Source: Acidobacteriaceae bacterium (GTDB lineage: Bacteria > Acidobacteriota > Terriglobia > Terriglobales > Acidobacteriaceae). From it: DNA of 45,525 nt. The translations under genes and the position numbers were made by a program. The stretch covers positions 1 through 45,525 of the forward strand of contig PKUV01000050.1 in NCBI GenBank assembly GCA_003131315.1, read 5' to 3'. This document shows, in pieces, positions 1 through 9,497 of the stretch. The notes below the pieces were generated by a model. That model worked only from the letters and a program-made list of their open reading frames with translations, was not told where the DNA came from and did no database searches. Position 1 is the stretch's first letter, and the number at the start of each line of letters is the position of its first letter.

Positions 1-242
1 TTGAAGTGATCACCGAGGGCATTCGACGGGAGTGCTTGGACCACATCATCGTCCTGCATGAATCAGGGTTGCGCCGCATTCTGAGGTCGTACTTCCAATA
101 CTACGAACGGTCGCGCACTCACCTAGCGCTGGACAAGGATGCTCCTGTGCATCGCGCCGTTCAGTCGCCCGATTTCGGCCGGGTGATAGAACTCCCACAG
201 GTTGGCGGACTTCATCACCGATATGAACGACGTGCCGCTTGA
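1..242 (+). mobile_element. Transposase C-terminal fragment (rve/DDE integrase type), cut by the left window edge
   Basis: The reading frame is open to the left edge and ends at 242. It encodes the tail of an integrase-core transposase: the run IRRECLDHIIVL, then a YFQYYERSRTHLALDKDAP segment, is the familiar C-terminal part of rve-type transposases (IS3/IS481-like), where YxxYYNxxRxHxxL follows the catalytic glutamate region. Only about 80 residues are inside the window, so I cannot tell whether the element is complete upstream. I see no clear terminal inverted repeat in 243-446 and nothing else recognisable there. The family-level call is firm; the IS family is not. Confidence 0.75.
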
Positions 243-446
243 GTTGACCCCACATATCTTCCTCATTGCTGATAGCCTGGCGTGGCGGTCTGCCCACTCC
301 GCTTGACCTGGCGATTGATTCGCAGGCTCAAGTAGGGGAGAGAAGATCCCATAGCAGGCGGGTCCGGCGGTCCTGTCTTCTTGTGGTTGGTGGCAGAGAT
401 TTTTCTTAGGCCCTTCGAATAATTGGCAGGGACAAGCGGGAGAATC

Positions 447-755
447 TCAGTACTCGAGCACCTCGTAAAACTCGACCCAGCTTCGCTGGAATAACGGATG
501 TTGTTTGTTGGCAAGCTCCGTGTGTTCCGCACTGTTGTCGATTTGCTTGAGAGCTGTCTCGGCTGCAGCAAGGGAGTCAAATCGACACTGCCAGACGATG
601 GTGTTGCCAGGTTCGCGACCCGAAATCGGAGCCATGCGCTCCCCTGTGGGGAGAATGCCTCGATGCTCCAGTTCGGCAAATTGCTTCTCCAGCGCTTGGA
701 ATTCCTTTTTGTGGGAAGGGTGGTATTGCTGAATCAGACGTAGAATGACCGCCAC
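447..755 (-). CDS. Small uncharacterised protein, possibly dimeric alpha-beta barrel fold
   Basis: This 102-residue protein starts at a GTG preceded by a strong AGGAGG six bases upstream, which decides the start. It has no signal peptide or membrane segment. The pattern of an N-terminal strand (AVILRLIQQYHP), a helix rich in Glu/Lys/Leu (residues 15-32), a central WQCRFDSLAAAE and a C-terminal VEFYEVLEY strand resembles the small ABM/NIPSNAP-like ferredoxin-fold proteins, but I do not recognise a specific family. It follows the permease gene by 68 bases on the same strand and is probably the last gene of that operon. Its function is unknown. Confidence 0.6.
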   Translation of the reverse strand: MAVILRLIQQYHPSHKKEFQALEKQFAELEHRGILPTGERMAPISGREPGNTIVWQCRFDSLAAAETALKQIDNSAEHTELANKQHPLFQRSWVEFYEVLEY

Positions 756-823
756 GATGTCCTCCTTGGTAAGACGAACGCTTATCTGAATTCCAGCCGT
801 TTGGGCTCTCTTGCCTCGCGTGA

Positions 824-2206
824 TTAGCTGGCGGCTCCTGCTGCGCCGTTTGCTTCATCGGGAATCTCGAACGAAACCAGCTCCGCCTTGAACCCGCGGG
901 TCCTGATTGCTCCGTAGCCGATTCCGAGCGCCATCCAAACCACGCCGGCGATTTTGGCGGGACGGCTAAGGTTGAGCCAAAGCAGCAAGCAAACAATGAA
1001 TCCGAGTATGGGTACCAGGAAGTTGCTCAAGTCTCTTTTTCGTTCGCGCAGAAAGTACCTTGTGAAAGACGCCGCATTGACTCCCATGAACGCCAGCAGG
1101 GCACCGAAATTCAATAGCTCGGCAGCGCGCTCAAATGTCAGGAACGTTGTGCCGATCAGAGCAAACACGCCTACGAACAGAACGTTATTTCGAGGAATAC
1201 GCCGTTTTGGTTCTATGGCGCCAAAGAATGATTTCGGAATTGCGTTACCCCGGCCCATTCCGTACAGCAGGCGCGCGGCCCCGAGTTGCGATCCCATTCC
1301 TGACCCGACGGTGGCCACAAGGAGCGTGACGTTGATTAGGCTGAATAGCCAGTGGCCCGCTGCACGCCCGGCAACCGCAACATACGCGGTATCCACATCG
1401 GGGAACGGTACAGAACTAGGCCAGACCAGTTGTGCAGCATAGACCTCAACAGAGGCAAGGACGCCGGTTATCAGACAGACGAGGACGGTCGCCAGGAGAA
1501 TGTTTCGTTTAGGGTTCTCGGCTTCTTCCGAGAGTGTGGAGATCCCGTCAAATCCGATGTAGGTCAGCACAGCCAATGATGTGCCACCCAGAACGGCTGG
1601 GAAGGAAAAAGTCTGAGGGTCGTAAAAAGGCCGCGTGAAGAAGGCTATGCCGTCGTGCGGCATCCTCAAGACGTAGCGGGCAGCAGCAGCCAGAAAGATG
1701 AGGATCACGATTCCCATTGCAGCCGCAAGAGTGTCGTTAATATGGGCGGATGTTCGGATTCCAAACAAATTGAGTCCGGTAAACAACGCGATAAACACAA
1801 GCACGAGTACCGGATAGGGAATCTCCGGAAAGAAGTTCAGCGCGAACTTGCTGCACAAGATCGTGCATACGATTGGATTGAGCATGTAGTCCATCGCCAT
1901 GCCCCAGCCGGTAACGTATCCGAGCGCGGGATGAATTTCGGAGCCGACGTAGGTAAAAGCGGAGCCGGCGCTGGGGTAGGCACGCGCCATTCGCCCGTAG
2001 CTGATGGCGGTGAACAGCATGGCCACCATAGCGATGAGGACCGTGGTCACGGCGTGGCCATGCGCGCGCTGGCTCATAATGCCGTAAACCGGCATGGGAG
2101 CAGTGGGCTGAATGACGATCATCCCGTAAAGGATCAGATCCCAAAGGCCAAGGGTCCGGCGGAGGCGGGGTCCATTTGCTGCGGAGACGGTTTGAGGGTC
2201 TGCCAT
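824..2206 (-). CDS. APC-superfamily amino acid/polyamine permease (PuuP-like)
   Basis: A 460-residue inner-membrane permease with about twelve hydrophobic segments. The first helix begins in LGLWDLILYGMIVIQPTAP, matching the G-rich first transmembrane segment of APC transporters. The motif GFDGISTLSEEAENPKRNI near the middle is the conserved loop of APC members related to putrescine and amino-acid importers. I place the start at the ATG at 2206 (MADPQTVS), preceded by GGAAC; a TTG at 2224 is possible but has no ribosome site. It lies 50 bases behind the Oar receptor stop, so it is probably co-transcribed. In a glycan locus it might import an amino sugar derivative or an amino acid; the substrate cannot be read from sequence. 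Confidence 0.85.
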   Translation of the reverse strand: MADPQTVSAANGPRLRRTLGLWDLILYGMIVIQPTAPMPVYGIMSQRAHGHAVTTVLIAMVAMLFTAISYGRMARAYPSAGSAFTYVGSEIHPALGYVTGWGMAMDYMLNPIVCTILCSKFALNFFPEIPYPVLVLVFIALFTGLNLFGIRTSAHINDTLAAAMGIVILIFLAAAARYVLRMPHDGIAFFTRPFYDPQTFSFPAVLGGTSLAVLTYIGFDGISTLSEEAENPKRNILLATVLVCLITGVLASVEVYAAQLVWPSSVPFPDVDTAYVAVAGRAAGHWLFSLINVTLLVATVGSGMGSQLGAARLLYGMGRGNAIPKSFFGAIEPKRRIPRNNVLFVGVFALIGTTFLTFERAAELLNFGALLAFMGVNAASFTRYFLRERKRDLSNFLVPILGFIVCLLLWLNLSRPAKIAGVVWMALGIGYGAIRTRGFKAELVSFEIPDEANGAAGAAS

Positions 2207-2274
2207 GCTGTTCCGTTGTTCCAAGACGGGGGGACGAGTTCGAACTCGCTCCCCTGCGCCGGGGAATCGCGCTA

Positions 2275-5200
2275 CTAGAAATAGAACTTCATAGCAAACT
2301 GGATGAAGCGTGGATCCCGGGCGGATTGCAGAAAACCGAACTGCGATGTGCCGAGTTCGATAGCAACGGGCTCCACTTGTCCGGCCGCTCCGGTCGGACC
2401 CCAGAGGGGGTTCACATGATTCCAGATATTGAAGAAGTCAGCCCGGAATTCAAACCGCATCTGCTCGCGGACGGGGAAGGTCTTCAACAGCGTTACATCC
2501 CAAGTCTGGTAACCGGGGCCGTGAACGATGTTTCGTCCCTCATTTCCAAATGTCCCCTGGACGAGATTGCTGGTAAATGCACAAGTGTTGAAGAAAGTGC
2601 CTGGGACACAAGGCTTACCGTTGGGATTGCCGATGACATTGGGCCGGGAACAGTTAAACCCCACAGTGCCGCCACAGTCCGTGTTCGAGCTGTTCACAAG
2701 AGTATCCGTCACTGTGAACCAATTCCCCGTGGAAGCCGAAGTGATGCCAGCCATCTGCCAGTTGCCGATCACCTGGTTCAAGAAGCCGGAAGCATTTCCC
2801 CCGAATCGTTTGCCCTTTCCAAACGGCAACTCCCAGGCATAACTCACGACCAGATGGTGACGGACATCGAAGTCGGAATTCCCATACTCCAGTGCGGGAT
2901 TCCTCTGATCTCGGAAGTCACCGTTGTTCAGCGAGCCCAGGCTGGCGCTGGAAGCATCATCCAGTGAATGACTGTAGGTGTACGAAGCTTCAAATTGCAG
3001 CCCATGTGACATGCGCTTTTCGACTCGAGCTTGCAGCGAGTTGTAGTTGGAGAAAGTGTCGGAGCGAAAAGAATCAATCGTGCCGTCCACCAGGGGGAAA
3101 GGCCGGCGGTCTGCCAGCGGGGCATCGGGATTGTCACTCGGGGTCGCCTGATTGCCATTGTAGAAACCATAGAGCCGCTGGCCGTGAGAGCCGGCGTAGG
3201 AAAGCTCAACCACGGTTTCGCTGGGCAACTGATACTCCATCCCGAAGTGCCATTGCTGCATCATGGGCGTCTTCAGATGAGGATCAATCGAGTACAACAG
3301 CGGGTTGTTCGGGTCCACCAGCGAATTGGCCGGGTAACCTTGAATCCAAAAGTTGTTGATCATCAGGCTAGTGTCCACAGGTGGACCTGGCTTCAATCCG
3401 ATCGCGCAGTTGTGAGGGTCGGCTGGGTTGGCATTGGGAGGAACGGGGTTGCCGCAGGGCGAGTTGAAGGACTGGGTGATAAAAAACGGAGGATTGAATC
3501 CCGGGCTGGGGAATGAGAACGGCCCGTTCTCCTGGCCGCCATAAAAAATCCCATAGCCGCCGCGCATGACCAGCTTGTCGGTGAGCTTGAAAGCAAGGCC
3601 GAGGCGCGGAGCAAAGTTCTTGTAGTCCGGACTGATCAAGCCAGGCGATGCCGTGGCCTGCAGGGGCAAGATCGAAGCGATGAACGGTGTGAGCTGAGCG
3701 GTCTGTCCCTTCGGCACGATCAGAGAGTTTGTCCTGAAATCAAACGTAGCCTCCTGATTCTTGCCTTCCGTGACCGGCCTGAAGAGCTCATAACGGAGTC
3801 CCAGATTCAGGGTCAGCCGGTCGGTCACCCGAACATCGTCCTGCCCGTAGAACGCAAAAGTGTTCCGGTGATAATCCACGCCGTGCAGGTTAACGATGCT
3901 GGCCCCGTCAGCAACGCCCAACAGGAACGAGGCAATGTCGTCTCCTCCTGTAAGAGAGCCATCTGGGTTGTTTGGAAGCGCAGGATTGGTTGTGAAGTCC
4001 GGACCAAACGTCATGTCGCCGCGAGGCGCTGAGTCCTGAAAAATGGTGAACTGTTCTTTCCGAAGCTCGACGCCAAACTTCAAGGAGTGATGCCCTCGGA
4101 TCCAAATCAGGTTTTCGTTCAGCACAAAACTGTTTTGCTTCTCGATGGAGGGGAGAAAATCTGAGCTCCCGACGCACGCATAGTTCACGAAGCAGATCGA
4201 AGGAAGGCCGCCAATCCCGGGCTGAAACGGCACTCCCAATAAACCGAGCTGTCCGGAGACGTCGGTATTCGCATTCGGCTCGACGCGATGAGAATTGATG
4301 CGGTTGTATCCGAAGCGGAACTCATTCAGCAGTTTCGTCGAAAACGTGTGCAGTTCACTGATCGCAACGCTGCGGTATGCGTTGTCCTGATTGCCTGCCG
4401 TGAAGCCGCCGCCGTCAAGAAAGTTCGTGAAGGGACCCGGAGTAAAGATGGTCTGGGCTTCATAACTGAAACGGGCGAAGAAGTTGTCCTTGTCAGAAAT
4501 TTTGTGGTCCACACGGATGTCGAAATTGTTTTGTCCCAAGCTCTTCTTGGGGTCGACGAGGTAGTTGTTTCCGTTGATGTCGACGTTTGGTTTTGGGAAC
4601 AAAGCTGCAATCCCCGCGGCTACCGAGTTGATCGCGCTGGGACCACTGCTGGGAAAAATATTCGTGGGAACGCCCCCGCCATCCACAGCGATGGGCACGC
4701 CGCAGGGCGCAGGTCCGGTGGTCTGCGTAAGGCGCGGATTGAAAATCTCTCCCTGGTAGGTTGGATTTCCGCTGCAATCAAGCTTGTTTGGGATCGGTGT
4801 GCTCAGATCGAGAAAACTGGAGAAGTCGCCCCCAAGCATCTCAGGGGTGGGGATCAGCAGGAGTTCGGGCAGCGCCTGCCGAATGCGCAACCCTTCGTAG
4901 TCCACGAAGAAGAACGTACGATCCTTCCTAATGGGCCCGCCAAGCGTGACTCCGAATTGGTTCTGCTGGTAGGCTTGCCGGCCGAGGAAATCGAACGCGT
5001 TTCGGCCGTCCAGCTTGTCATTACGGAAGAACTCGTACAGGTCGCCGTGGAAGCCGTTGGTGCCGGACTTGATGACCGCATTCATGATGGCGCCATTGCC
5101 GCGGCCGAATTCCGAACTATAGGAATTAGTTTGTACCTTGAATTCGCCGATGGCGTCGACGGAGGGCTGGATCACATACGCGCTGCCGTTCAGCACGTCG

Positions 5201-5829
5201 CCCAGATTGGCGTTGTTATCGATGCCGTCGAGCAGGAAGTTATTTTGTAATGCACGCGCTCCGTTGGAACTGAATCCGAAGCTGGTTTCGGTTCGCGACC
5301 CCGGCTCGCTGGGAGCGACCCCAACGGCGAGCTGAGCCAACTGCGCGAAATTGCGGCCGTTCAGCGGAAGCGTAGTAGCGGTGCGACTGCCGACGACTTG
5401 GCCGAGTTCAGAAGTTTCTGTCTCAAGCTGCGCGGCCGTGGTCGAGACGGTCACCGTTTCGTTGATGGTCCCCACCTGCAGGATGACGTCCACGGCAAGA
5501 CGATCCTGAACGTTCAGAGTGATTGGGCCGGCTACCGCTTTTTTGAAACCGCTCTTCTCGACGGTCACGGTGTATTGGCCAATTCTCAGCGGGCCGGCGA
5601 CATACTCCCCGCTGGAATTGGTCGTAGTCGGGAAGATGGTCCCACGGTCCACGTCTCTGACTGCAACCTTTGCGTCAGTCACCACGGCGCCCGTACCGTC
5701 CTTGACCAGGCCCACAATGTTGCCCATGTCTTTCTGGGCCCAGCCAGCCGATGTCGCCGCCAAGACGAGCAAAGCCACAACCGAAGCGAAAATGAGTGCG
5801 CTGCAAACATCACGAGAAAAGGATTTCAT
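2275..5829 (-). CDS. Oar-type TonB-dependent outer-membrane receptor
   Basis: A 1184-residue outer-membrane protein. Residues 1-31 form a signal peptide ending at SAGWAQ. Residues about 36-115 are a carboxypeptidase-regulatory-like (Ig-fold) domain with GxVxDxTGAVV and SGEYVAGPL motifs. A plug follows at about 135-260, with LPLNGRNFAQL, the FLLDGIDN segment and IKSGTNGFHGDLYEFFRN. The rest is a beta-barrel ending in an aromatic residue (MKFYF), as outer-membrane proteins need for assembly. Such receptors are the standard large-substrate importers of Acidobacteria and act without SusD. Start: ATG with GGAGG six bases upstream. It lies 32 bases after the GH36-like lipoprotein gene, so enzyme and receptor probably form one operon. 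The ligand is presumably the oligosaccharide released by that enzyme. Confidence 0.93.
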   Translation of the reverse strand: MKSFSRDVCSALIFASVVALLVLAATSAGWAQKDMGNIVGLVKDGTGAVVTDAKVAVRDVDRGTIFPTTTNSSGEYVAGPLRIGQYTVTVEKSGFKKAVAGPITLNVQDRLAVDVILQVGTINETVTVSTTAAQLETETSELGQVVGSRTATTLPLNGRNFAQLAQLAVGVAPSEPGSRTETSFGFSSNGARALQNNFLLDGIDNNANLGDVLNGSAYVIQPSVDAIGEFKVQTNSYSSEFGRGNGAIMNAVIKSGTNGFHGDLYEFFRNDKLDGRNAFDFLGRQAYQQNQFGVTLGGPIRKDRTFFFVDYEGLRIRQALPELLLIPTPEMLGGDFSSFLDLSTPIPNKLDCSGNPTYQGEIFNPRLTQTTGPAPCGVPIAVDGGGVPTNIFPSSGPSAINSVAAGIAALFPKPNVDINGNNYLVDPKKSLGQNNFDIRVDHKISDKDNFFARFSYEAQTIFTPGPFTNFLDGGGFTAGNQDNAYRSVAISELHTFSTKLLNEFRFGYNRINSHRVEPNANTDVSGQLGLLGVPFQPGIGGLPSICFVNYACVGSSDFLPSIEKQNSFVLNENLIWIRGHHSLKFGVELRKEQFTIFQDSAPRGDMTFGPDFTTNPALPNNPDGSLTGGDDIASFLLGVADGASIVNLHGVDYHRNTFAFYGQDDVRVTDRLTLNLGLRYELFRPVTEGKNQEATFDFRTNSLIVPKGQTAQLTPFIASILPLQATASPGLISPDYKNFAPRLGLAFKLTDKLVMRGGYGIFYGGQENGPFSFPSPGFNPPFFITQSFNSPCGNPVPPNANPADPHNCAIGLKPGPPVDTSLMINNFWIQGYPANSLVDPNNPLLYSIDPHLKTPMMQQWHFGMEYQLPSETVVELSYAGSHGQRLYGFYNGNQATPSDNPDAPLADRRPFPLVDGTIDSFRSDTFSNYNSLQARVEKRMSHGLQFEASYTYSHSLDDASSASLGSLNNGDFRDQRNPALEYGNSDFDVRHHLVVSYAWELPFGKGKRFGGNASGFLNQVIGNWQMAGITSASTGNWFTVTDTLVNSSNTDCGGTVGFNCSRPNVIGNPNGKPCVPGTFFNTCAFTSNLVQGTFGNEGRNIVHGPGYQTWDVTLLKTFPVREQMRFEFRADFFNIWNHVNPLWGPTGAAGQVEPVAIELGTSQFGFLQSARDPRFIQFAMKFYF

Positions 5830-5861
5830 GTCGTGCCTCCGGACAAAGGCCGGGAGCGGAA

Positions 5862-8135
5862 TCAGCGATTCCGTTCCGGCATCTTGGTAGCCTCAAGCAA
5901 TAAATGCTCGGAAAAGTCAACGTTCAGTTTCGCGTTCTGGGCGTCGACTGGTCCCAATTGTTTTCCATTCTCATAATCCAGAATTTGATAAGTGCCTGGC
6001 GCCAAGCCGCGCAACTCGACTTGTCCGCGCCACGGTTTTGTCTTGTCCGGGGCGTAGAAGGCGTAATACATGCGGCCATCTTTCTCGATCGCGTAAGCCT
6101 CGGGCAAATCGTAGCCGTAGGTGTAGAGGTCGAGAAACTGGCCTCGCGAGAGCATCTTGTCCTGATAGATGTCGATCCACTTTTTCCAGTGCGCTTCCTT
6201 CTCGCGGGTTAGTTCGACCAGCTTGAACTTCGGGCCGTAGGCGGGCCAGGTGAACTTCGTCCCCAGCACAGCTCCAACGCCGACTTCAGAAGCAAAGTCC
6301 GTTCCCCGATCCACTTCCTGCAATGTGTTGCTGAACCGCACATCCGTCAGCTCGACATGGTCACCGTAGACAGCCGAATAGGGTCCGAGCAGCGCTTTGT
6401 ACATTTTTGTGCGCAGACGGACCTGTCTGGCGCCGACCGGATCTGCAGTGACTGCCTGGTCGATGTAAGGCAACCACGCTAGGCTGGGCGGCGTCCCGCA
6501 GGGACACGCTTGGGTAACGCTGTCGGGCTTAAGTGCGCGGGTTGTCTCCAGAATGATCTTGTAAATATCGCCCACTGCTTCAATGGACTCGTTCGGAGAC
6601 TTGTGATGGTGTTTCGGGTTGTAGCAAGCAGGGACCGTGTAGGAAAAATCGAGTTTGTGCCCGTCGAAATCCCAGTCGCGAATGAAGCGCTCCGTCAGTT
6701 GTTTGTAGTACTGCTTCACTTCAGGCACTGCGGGACAAAGAGCCCCGAGATCGGCCGTGGCTCGCGCCGGGTTTCCTTTCTCATCCAGGATCAGCCAGTC
6801 GGGATGTTCTTTGACCACTTTCGACAGCTGATAGGGACGATGATTGAGGATGTCCTTCCCATGCCCGTCTTCGACCACTAGAGGTATCCACCAGATCGTG
6901 ATGTGGAGGCCGGCGTCGTGGTATGCCTTCACAACTTTCTGCAGCGAGTCGTCGGGAAAAGTGTCGGTTCGCGGCTCCCAATCGCCACGCGACTTGAACC
7001 AGCCGGCATCCAGCGTCGCCCAGCGCAAGCCGAGCTGTTTCAGCTTTGGAATCGTGCCCAGCATCTGCTTCGGTGTGAAATCCATCTCGTATCCCCAGCC
7101 GCACCAGTTCGCCTGATAGTCGGCATCGGTCGGATGGGCAAGACTCAAGCCACGAACCTGCAGCATCTTCGAGTACAGACTCAAAGGCTCGTAGAAGTCA
7201 CCGTGAAAAACGGAGATGAACGTGAGCGGTGTCGCATAAACCTGGCCGAGCTGTAACCGCGTGTTGGCATCGAGAGTGACGTCGACGCTGACGCGGCCGT
7301 TGGGGAGCGTTTGTACCGGCAGATTCAACCGCAGGGGTACGGTTTCAGCATGCCCAATGGCTTCTCCGACCGACCCCGCCCAGAATGCGACGACAGGAAT
7401 GCCGCCCCCCGTCTGGTTCTCGTCATTGTGCATGACAACCTGCATGGGATTGGCGCGGGTGAACTTCTCACCGATTTGCATCACATCGTCTTTGCCCCAT
7501 GCCTCGCTCGATCCATGAAACGACCACATCGCAAACGAGGGTACCTTCGGGTCACTCAGAGAAGCATTGAGGATGTGCCGCTGCGTGATAACCCGGTCCA
7601 CGGGGATGTCGACCGTACCAGTGTTCTTGTAGGAAACACTCGTGAGCGCCAGAGTAGGAAAGTCGTCGTAGACCTCCATAGCCAGCGTTTTCTCCAGTGA
7701 TGGCGAGGACTGACTCTTGCCCGAGACCTCGATGCGCTTCCCTCTGGCGCCAAGCCGCCCGGAGGCAGAGGAGACCTTGGCATGATCAAGGTCGAGCACG
7801 AAATCGCGAATCTCCCTGCCACTGCTGACAAGATAATCCCCATTGGCGTCGGAGTCTGCCCCGGGATCGTCGAGCGTCAAGCTTTTCCCGTCGCGAAGGA
7901 GAAAGGCCTGAACGTATCCCGAGGGAAGTAAGTGAAATTCCGCAAAGGGTGTCCTCACCACAATGGGCGAGCCAGGGCTCGCGGTCACAGCGATCGCCGA
8001 TTGCCCTTGATTGTTGGACGACGTCTTGGTTTGGCTACAGCTGACTATGAAAAAGGTGAGGGTCAGAGCGGCAAGAAGCGCGGCCGAGGGAACCATAGAA
8101 ATGGCGCGGCGAAAATATGGCCAACTCTGCAACAT
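5862..8135 (-). CDS. Surface lipoprotein GH36-like (clan GH-D) alpha-galactosidase or alpha-N-acetylgalactosaminidase
   Basis: A 757-residue enzyme from an ATG at 8135; a longer TTG-started version (8168) lacks a ribosome site. A hydrophobic segment ends in FIVSCS, a plausible lipobox with Cys33, so the enzyme is probably lipid-anchored. An N-terminal beta-sandwich (to about 330) is followed by a TIM barrel containing LRWATLDAGWF and WDFDGHKLDFS. The Asp of KLDF (about 496) fits the nucleophile, and the Asp of TADP (about 565) fits the acid/base of clan GH-D. The short C-terminal sheet ends in SEHLLLEATK, a signature shared with the enzyme at 29046-31160 and with a relic at 20423-20521. Substrate, alpha-Gal or alpha-GalNAc, is uncertain. 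It has its own promoter and LacI-type operator and heads the operon with the Oar receptor. Confidence 0.85.
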   Translation of the reverse strand: MLQSWPYFRRAISMVPSAALLAALTLTFFIVSCSQTKTSSNNQGQSAIAVTASPGSPIVVRTPFAEFHLLPSGYVQAFLLRDGKSLTLDDPGADSDANGDYLVSSGREIRDFVLDLDHAKVSSASGRLGARGKRIEVSGKSQSSPSLEKTLAMEVYDDFPTLALTSVSYKNTGTVDIPVDRVITQRHILNASLSDPKVPSFAMWSFHGSSEAWGKDDVMQIGEKFTRANPMQVVMHNDENQTGGGIPVVAFWAGSVGEAIGHAETVPLRLNLPVQTLPNGRVSVDVTLDANTRLQLGQVYATPLTFISVFHGDFYEPLSLYSKMLQVRGLSLAHPTDADYQANWCGWGYEMDFTPKQMLGTIPKLKQLGLRWATLDAGWFKSRGDWEPRTDTFPDDSLQKVVKAYHDAGLHITIWWIPLVVEDGHGKDILNHRPYQLSKVVKEHPDWLILDEKGNPARATADLGALCPAVPEVKQYYKQLTERFIRDWDFDGHKLDFSYTVPACYNPKHHHKSPNESIEAVGDIYKIILETTRALKPDSVTQACPCGTPPSLAWLPYIDQAVTADPVGARQVRLRTKMYKALLGPYSAVYGDHVELTDVRFSNTLQEVDRGTDFASEVGVGAVLGTKFTWPAYGPKFKLVELTREKEAHWKKWIDIYQDKMLSRGQFLDLYTYGYDLPEAYAIEKDGRMYYAFYAPDKTKPWRGQVELRGLAPGTYQILDYENGKQLGPVDAQNAKLNVDFSEHLLLEATKMPERNR

Positions 8136-8193
8136 GTTGACACCAGACCTCACGGCCGTTGGAAGCAACGGTTGATCCCTAGCAATTGCAGCT

Positions 8194-8209
8194 GGTGTAA
8201 CGTTTTACC
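8194..8209 (-). promoter_or_regulatory. LacI-type operator upstream of the GH36 lipoprotein gene
   Basis: The 16 bp GGTGTAACGTTTTACC match 14 of 16 positions of the perfect palindrome GGTGAAACGTTTCACC, which I deduce from three sites in this window. A central CG in an AT-rich core is typical of LacI-family operators. It lies 59 bases upstream of the ATG at 8135 and just downstream of the promoter at 8221-8250, about where transcription would begin, so a bound repressor would block initiation. The regulator is presumably the LacI protein at 10471-11514. Confidence 0.65.
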
Positions 8210-8220
8210 TGACCCGCAAC

Positions 8221-8250
8221 TTAATACACCCCGATGGCCGTCAATGTCAA
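8221..8250 (-). promoter_or_regulatory. Sigma-70 type promoter for the GH36-Oar-permease operon
   Basis: Reading the minus strand, TTGACA (8250-8245) is followed after 18 bases by TATTAA (8226-8221). The LacI-type operator starts 11 bases beyond the -10 box, the usual place for repression. The remainder of the 8136-8376 gap, between this gene and the end of the PfkB kinase gene, holds nothing else I recognise. Confidence 0.55.
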
Positions 8251-8376
8251 GAGAAAAACATGTTGTCCGGGCACCTCTCGTCGCTGCAGGCAACCCGCGT
8301 AGTGTCTTAGATTTTGTGACGATTTCCGCGCCCCAGGTCACTCAATCACAGCGGTGGAGATGCTCGAACCCTCTGG

Positions 8377-9489
8377 CTACGTGGGGATGGTGTCCATCAG
8401 AAGTTCCCGCACCCGATTAGAAAAGGATTTTCCGAGATCGCGCGCAAAGGCATCCAGGGTTTCGACGCACGCTGACGGATGGATTGTGTGCGGCGACAGG
8501 CACTTGTAGCTGGCTAGCAAGACGCCCAATTCCAGGGCTGTCTCAACTGACTGCGAGGTTACGCTCTCTTTTGTAGACTCTCCTCTCAGGAAAGGGATAC
8601 CAGAAGCCACTGCAGCAATAATCCCTCCGAGCAGCGAATCCCCCGCCCCGGCAGTTGAGGCAACCTCTACCTTCGGCGCCGGACAGTAGTTGTACAAGTC
8701 GGCCGTCACGCCGTACGCGCCACTCTTCCCGGCGCTCACCACCATTCGCAGATTCGGACAGGAGCTGCGCAGAAATTCTTGGCATTTCCCGACAAAAACC
8801 TCCGGCGCGACGGAGGAAAACGAGCAGCCGATGAGTTCTTGCGCTTCCTCTTCGTTCAGTGACACCAGATCCAGTAATTGGAACATGCCGGCTTGTTTCG
8901 CGGGAGCAATTTCCGCAGGCACGAACGATGCCGCTCGAAAAGTCTTCGCCCGTGCGGCCAACTGCAAGAAGTAGTGCCGCATTTCGAGCGCCACCTCCGG
9001 CACCGCAAGGGCGATCGCGCGTCTGCCGCCGGATTTCAACAACTCAGCAACACGATCGATGTCGGTCTCGCACAACGCCGCCGCCGCCGAATTGCTAGTC
9101 GTGATGTTGCCGCCGGTGCCATCGGGATACTGGAAGCACACACTGAATAGAGTCGGGCGTCCGCGGGTGGTATCGACCAGCCTGGTGTCGATACCGGCTT
9201 CTCCCATTTCCTTCACGACTTGGTGTCCGGCAGCGTCGTCTCCCACTTTGCCGACGGGCACGACATGGAAGGGCGAGCCCGAAACCCGCGCCCCAAGCAG
9301 CTTTGCGACGTAGTGGATCACGATATGCAGTTTGCAATAGTCCCGTACATCGAGCAGGCGGCCGGGACGGCTTTCGTTGCGGCCAAGAGTGTGGTTCCCT
9401 GCAAGATCAAAGAAAATGCCTGTTCCAATCCCCCCGACTCCGATCAGTTGCCGGTGAGGAGAACTTTCATCAATCCGCAAAACGCGCAT
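8377..9489 (-). CDS. PfkB-family carbohydrate kinase
   Basis: A 370-residue cytoplasmic ribokinase-fold kinase. The C-terminal signature STAGAGDSLLGG (catalytic base Asp284) is the PfkB family active-site motif, and LVSLNEEEAQELIG is the expected segment before it. An N-terminal GVGGIGTGIFFDLAG strand-loop and a VGKVGDDAAGH loop (about 80-90) fit sugar binding. The start lies 8 bases after the NagB-like stop, so the two are co-transcribed. In a galactosamine/tagatose context it could phosphorylate tagatose 6-phosphate to the 1,6-bisphosphate, but PfkB substrates cannot be assigned from sequence and a free-sugar kinase role is equally open. The protein is longer than most PfkB enzymes (about 310 residues), with extra residues around 40-60. 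Confidence 0.85.
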   Translation of the reverse strand: MRVLRIDESSPHRQLIGVGGIGTGIFFDLAGNHTLGRNESRPGRLLDVRDYCKLHIVIHYVAKLLGARVSGSPFHVVPVGKVGDDAAGHQVVKEMGEAGIDTRLVDTTRGRPTLFSVCFQYPDGTGGNITTSNSAAAALCETDIDRVAELLKSGGRRAIALAVPEVALEMRHYFLQLAARAKTFRAASFVPAEIAPAKQAGMFQLLDLVSLNEEEAQELIGCSFSSVAPEVFVGKCQEFLRSSCPNLRMVVSAGKSGAYGVTADLYNYCPAPKVEVASTAGAGDSLLGGIIAAVASGIPFLRGESTKESVTSQSVETALELGVLLASYKCLSPHTIHPSACVETLDAFARDLGKSFSNRVRELLMDTIPT

Positions 9490-9497
9490 GTGTTTGC

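Noticed and set aside
2176-5250. Long open frames on the plus strand opposite the first Oar receptor (for example 4288-5250)
   Set aside because: They are antisense to a complete receptor with a good ribosome site, have biased composition and no family resemblance. High-GC genes commonly leave such open antisense frames.
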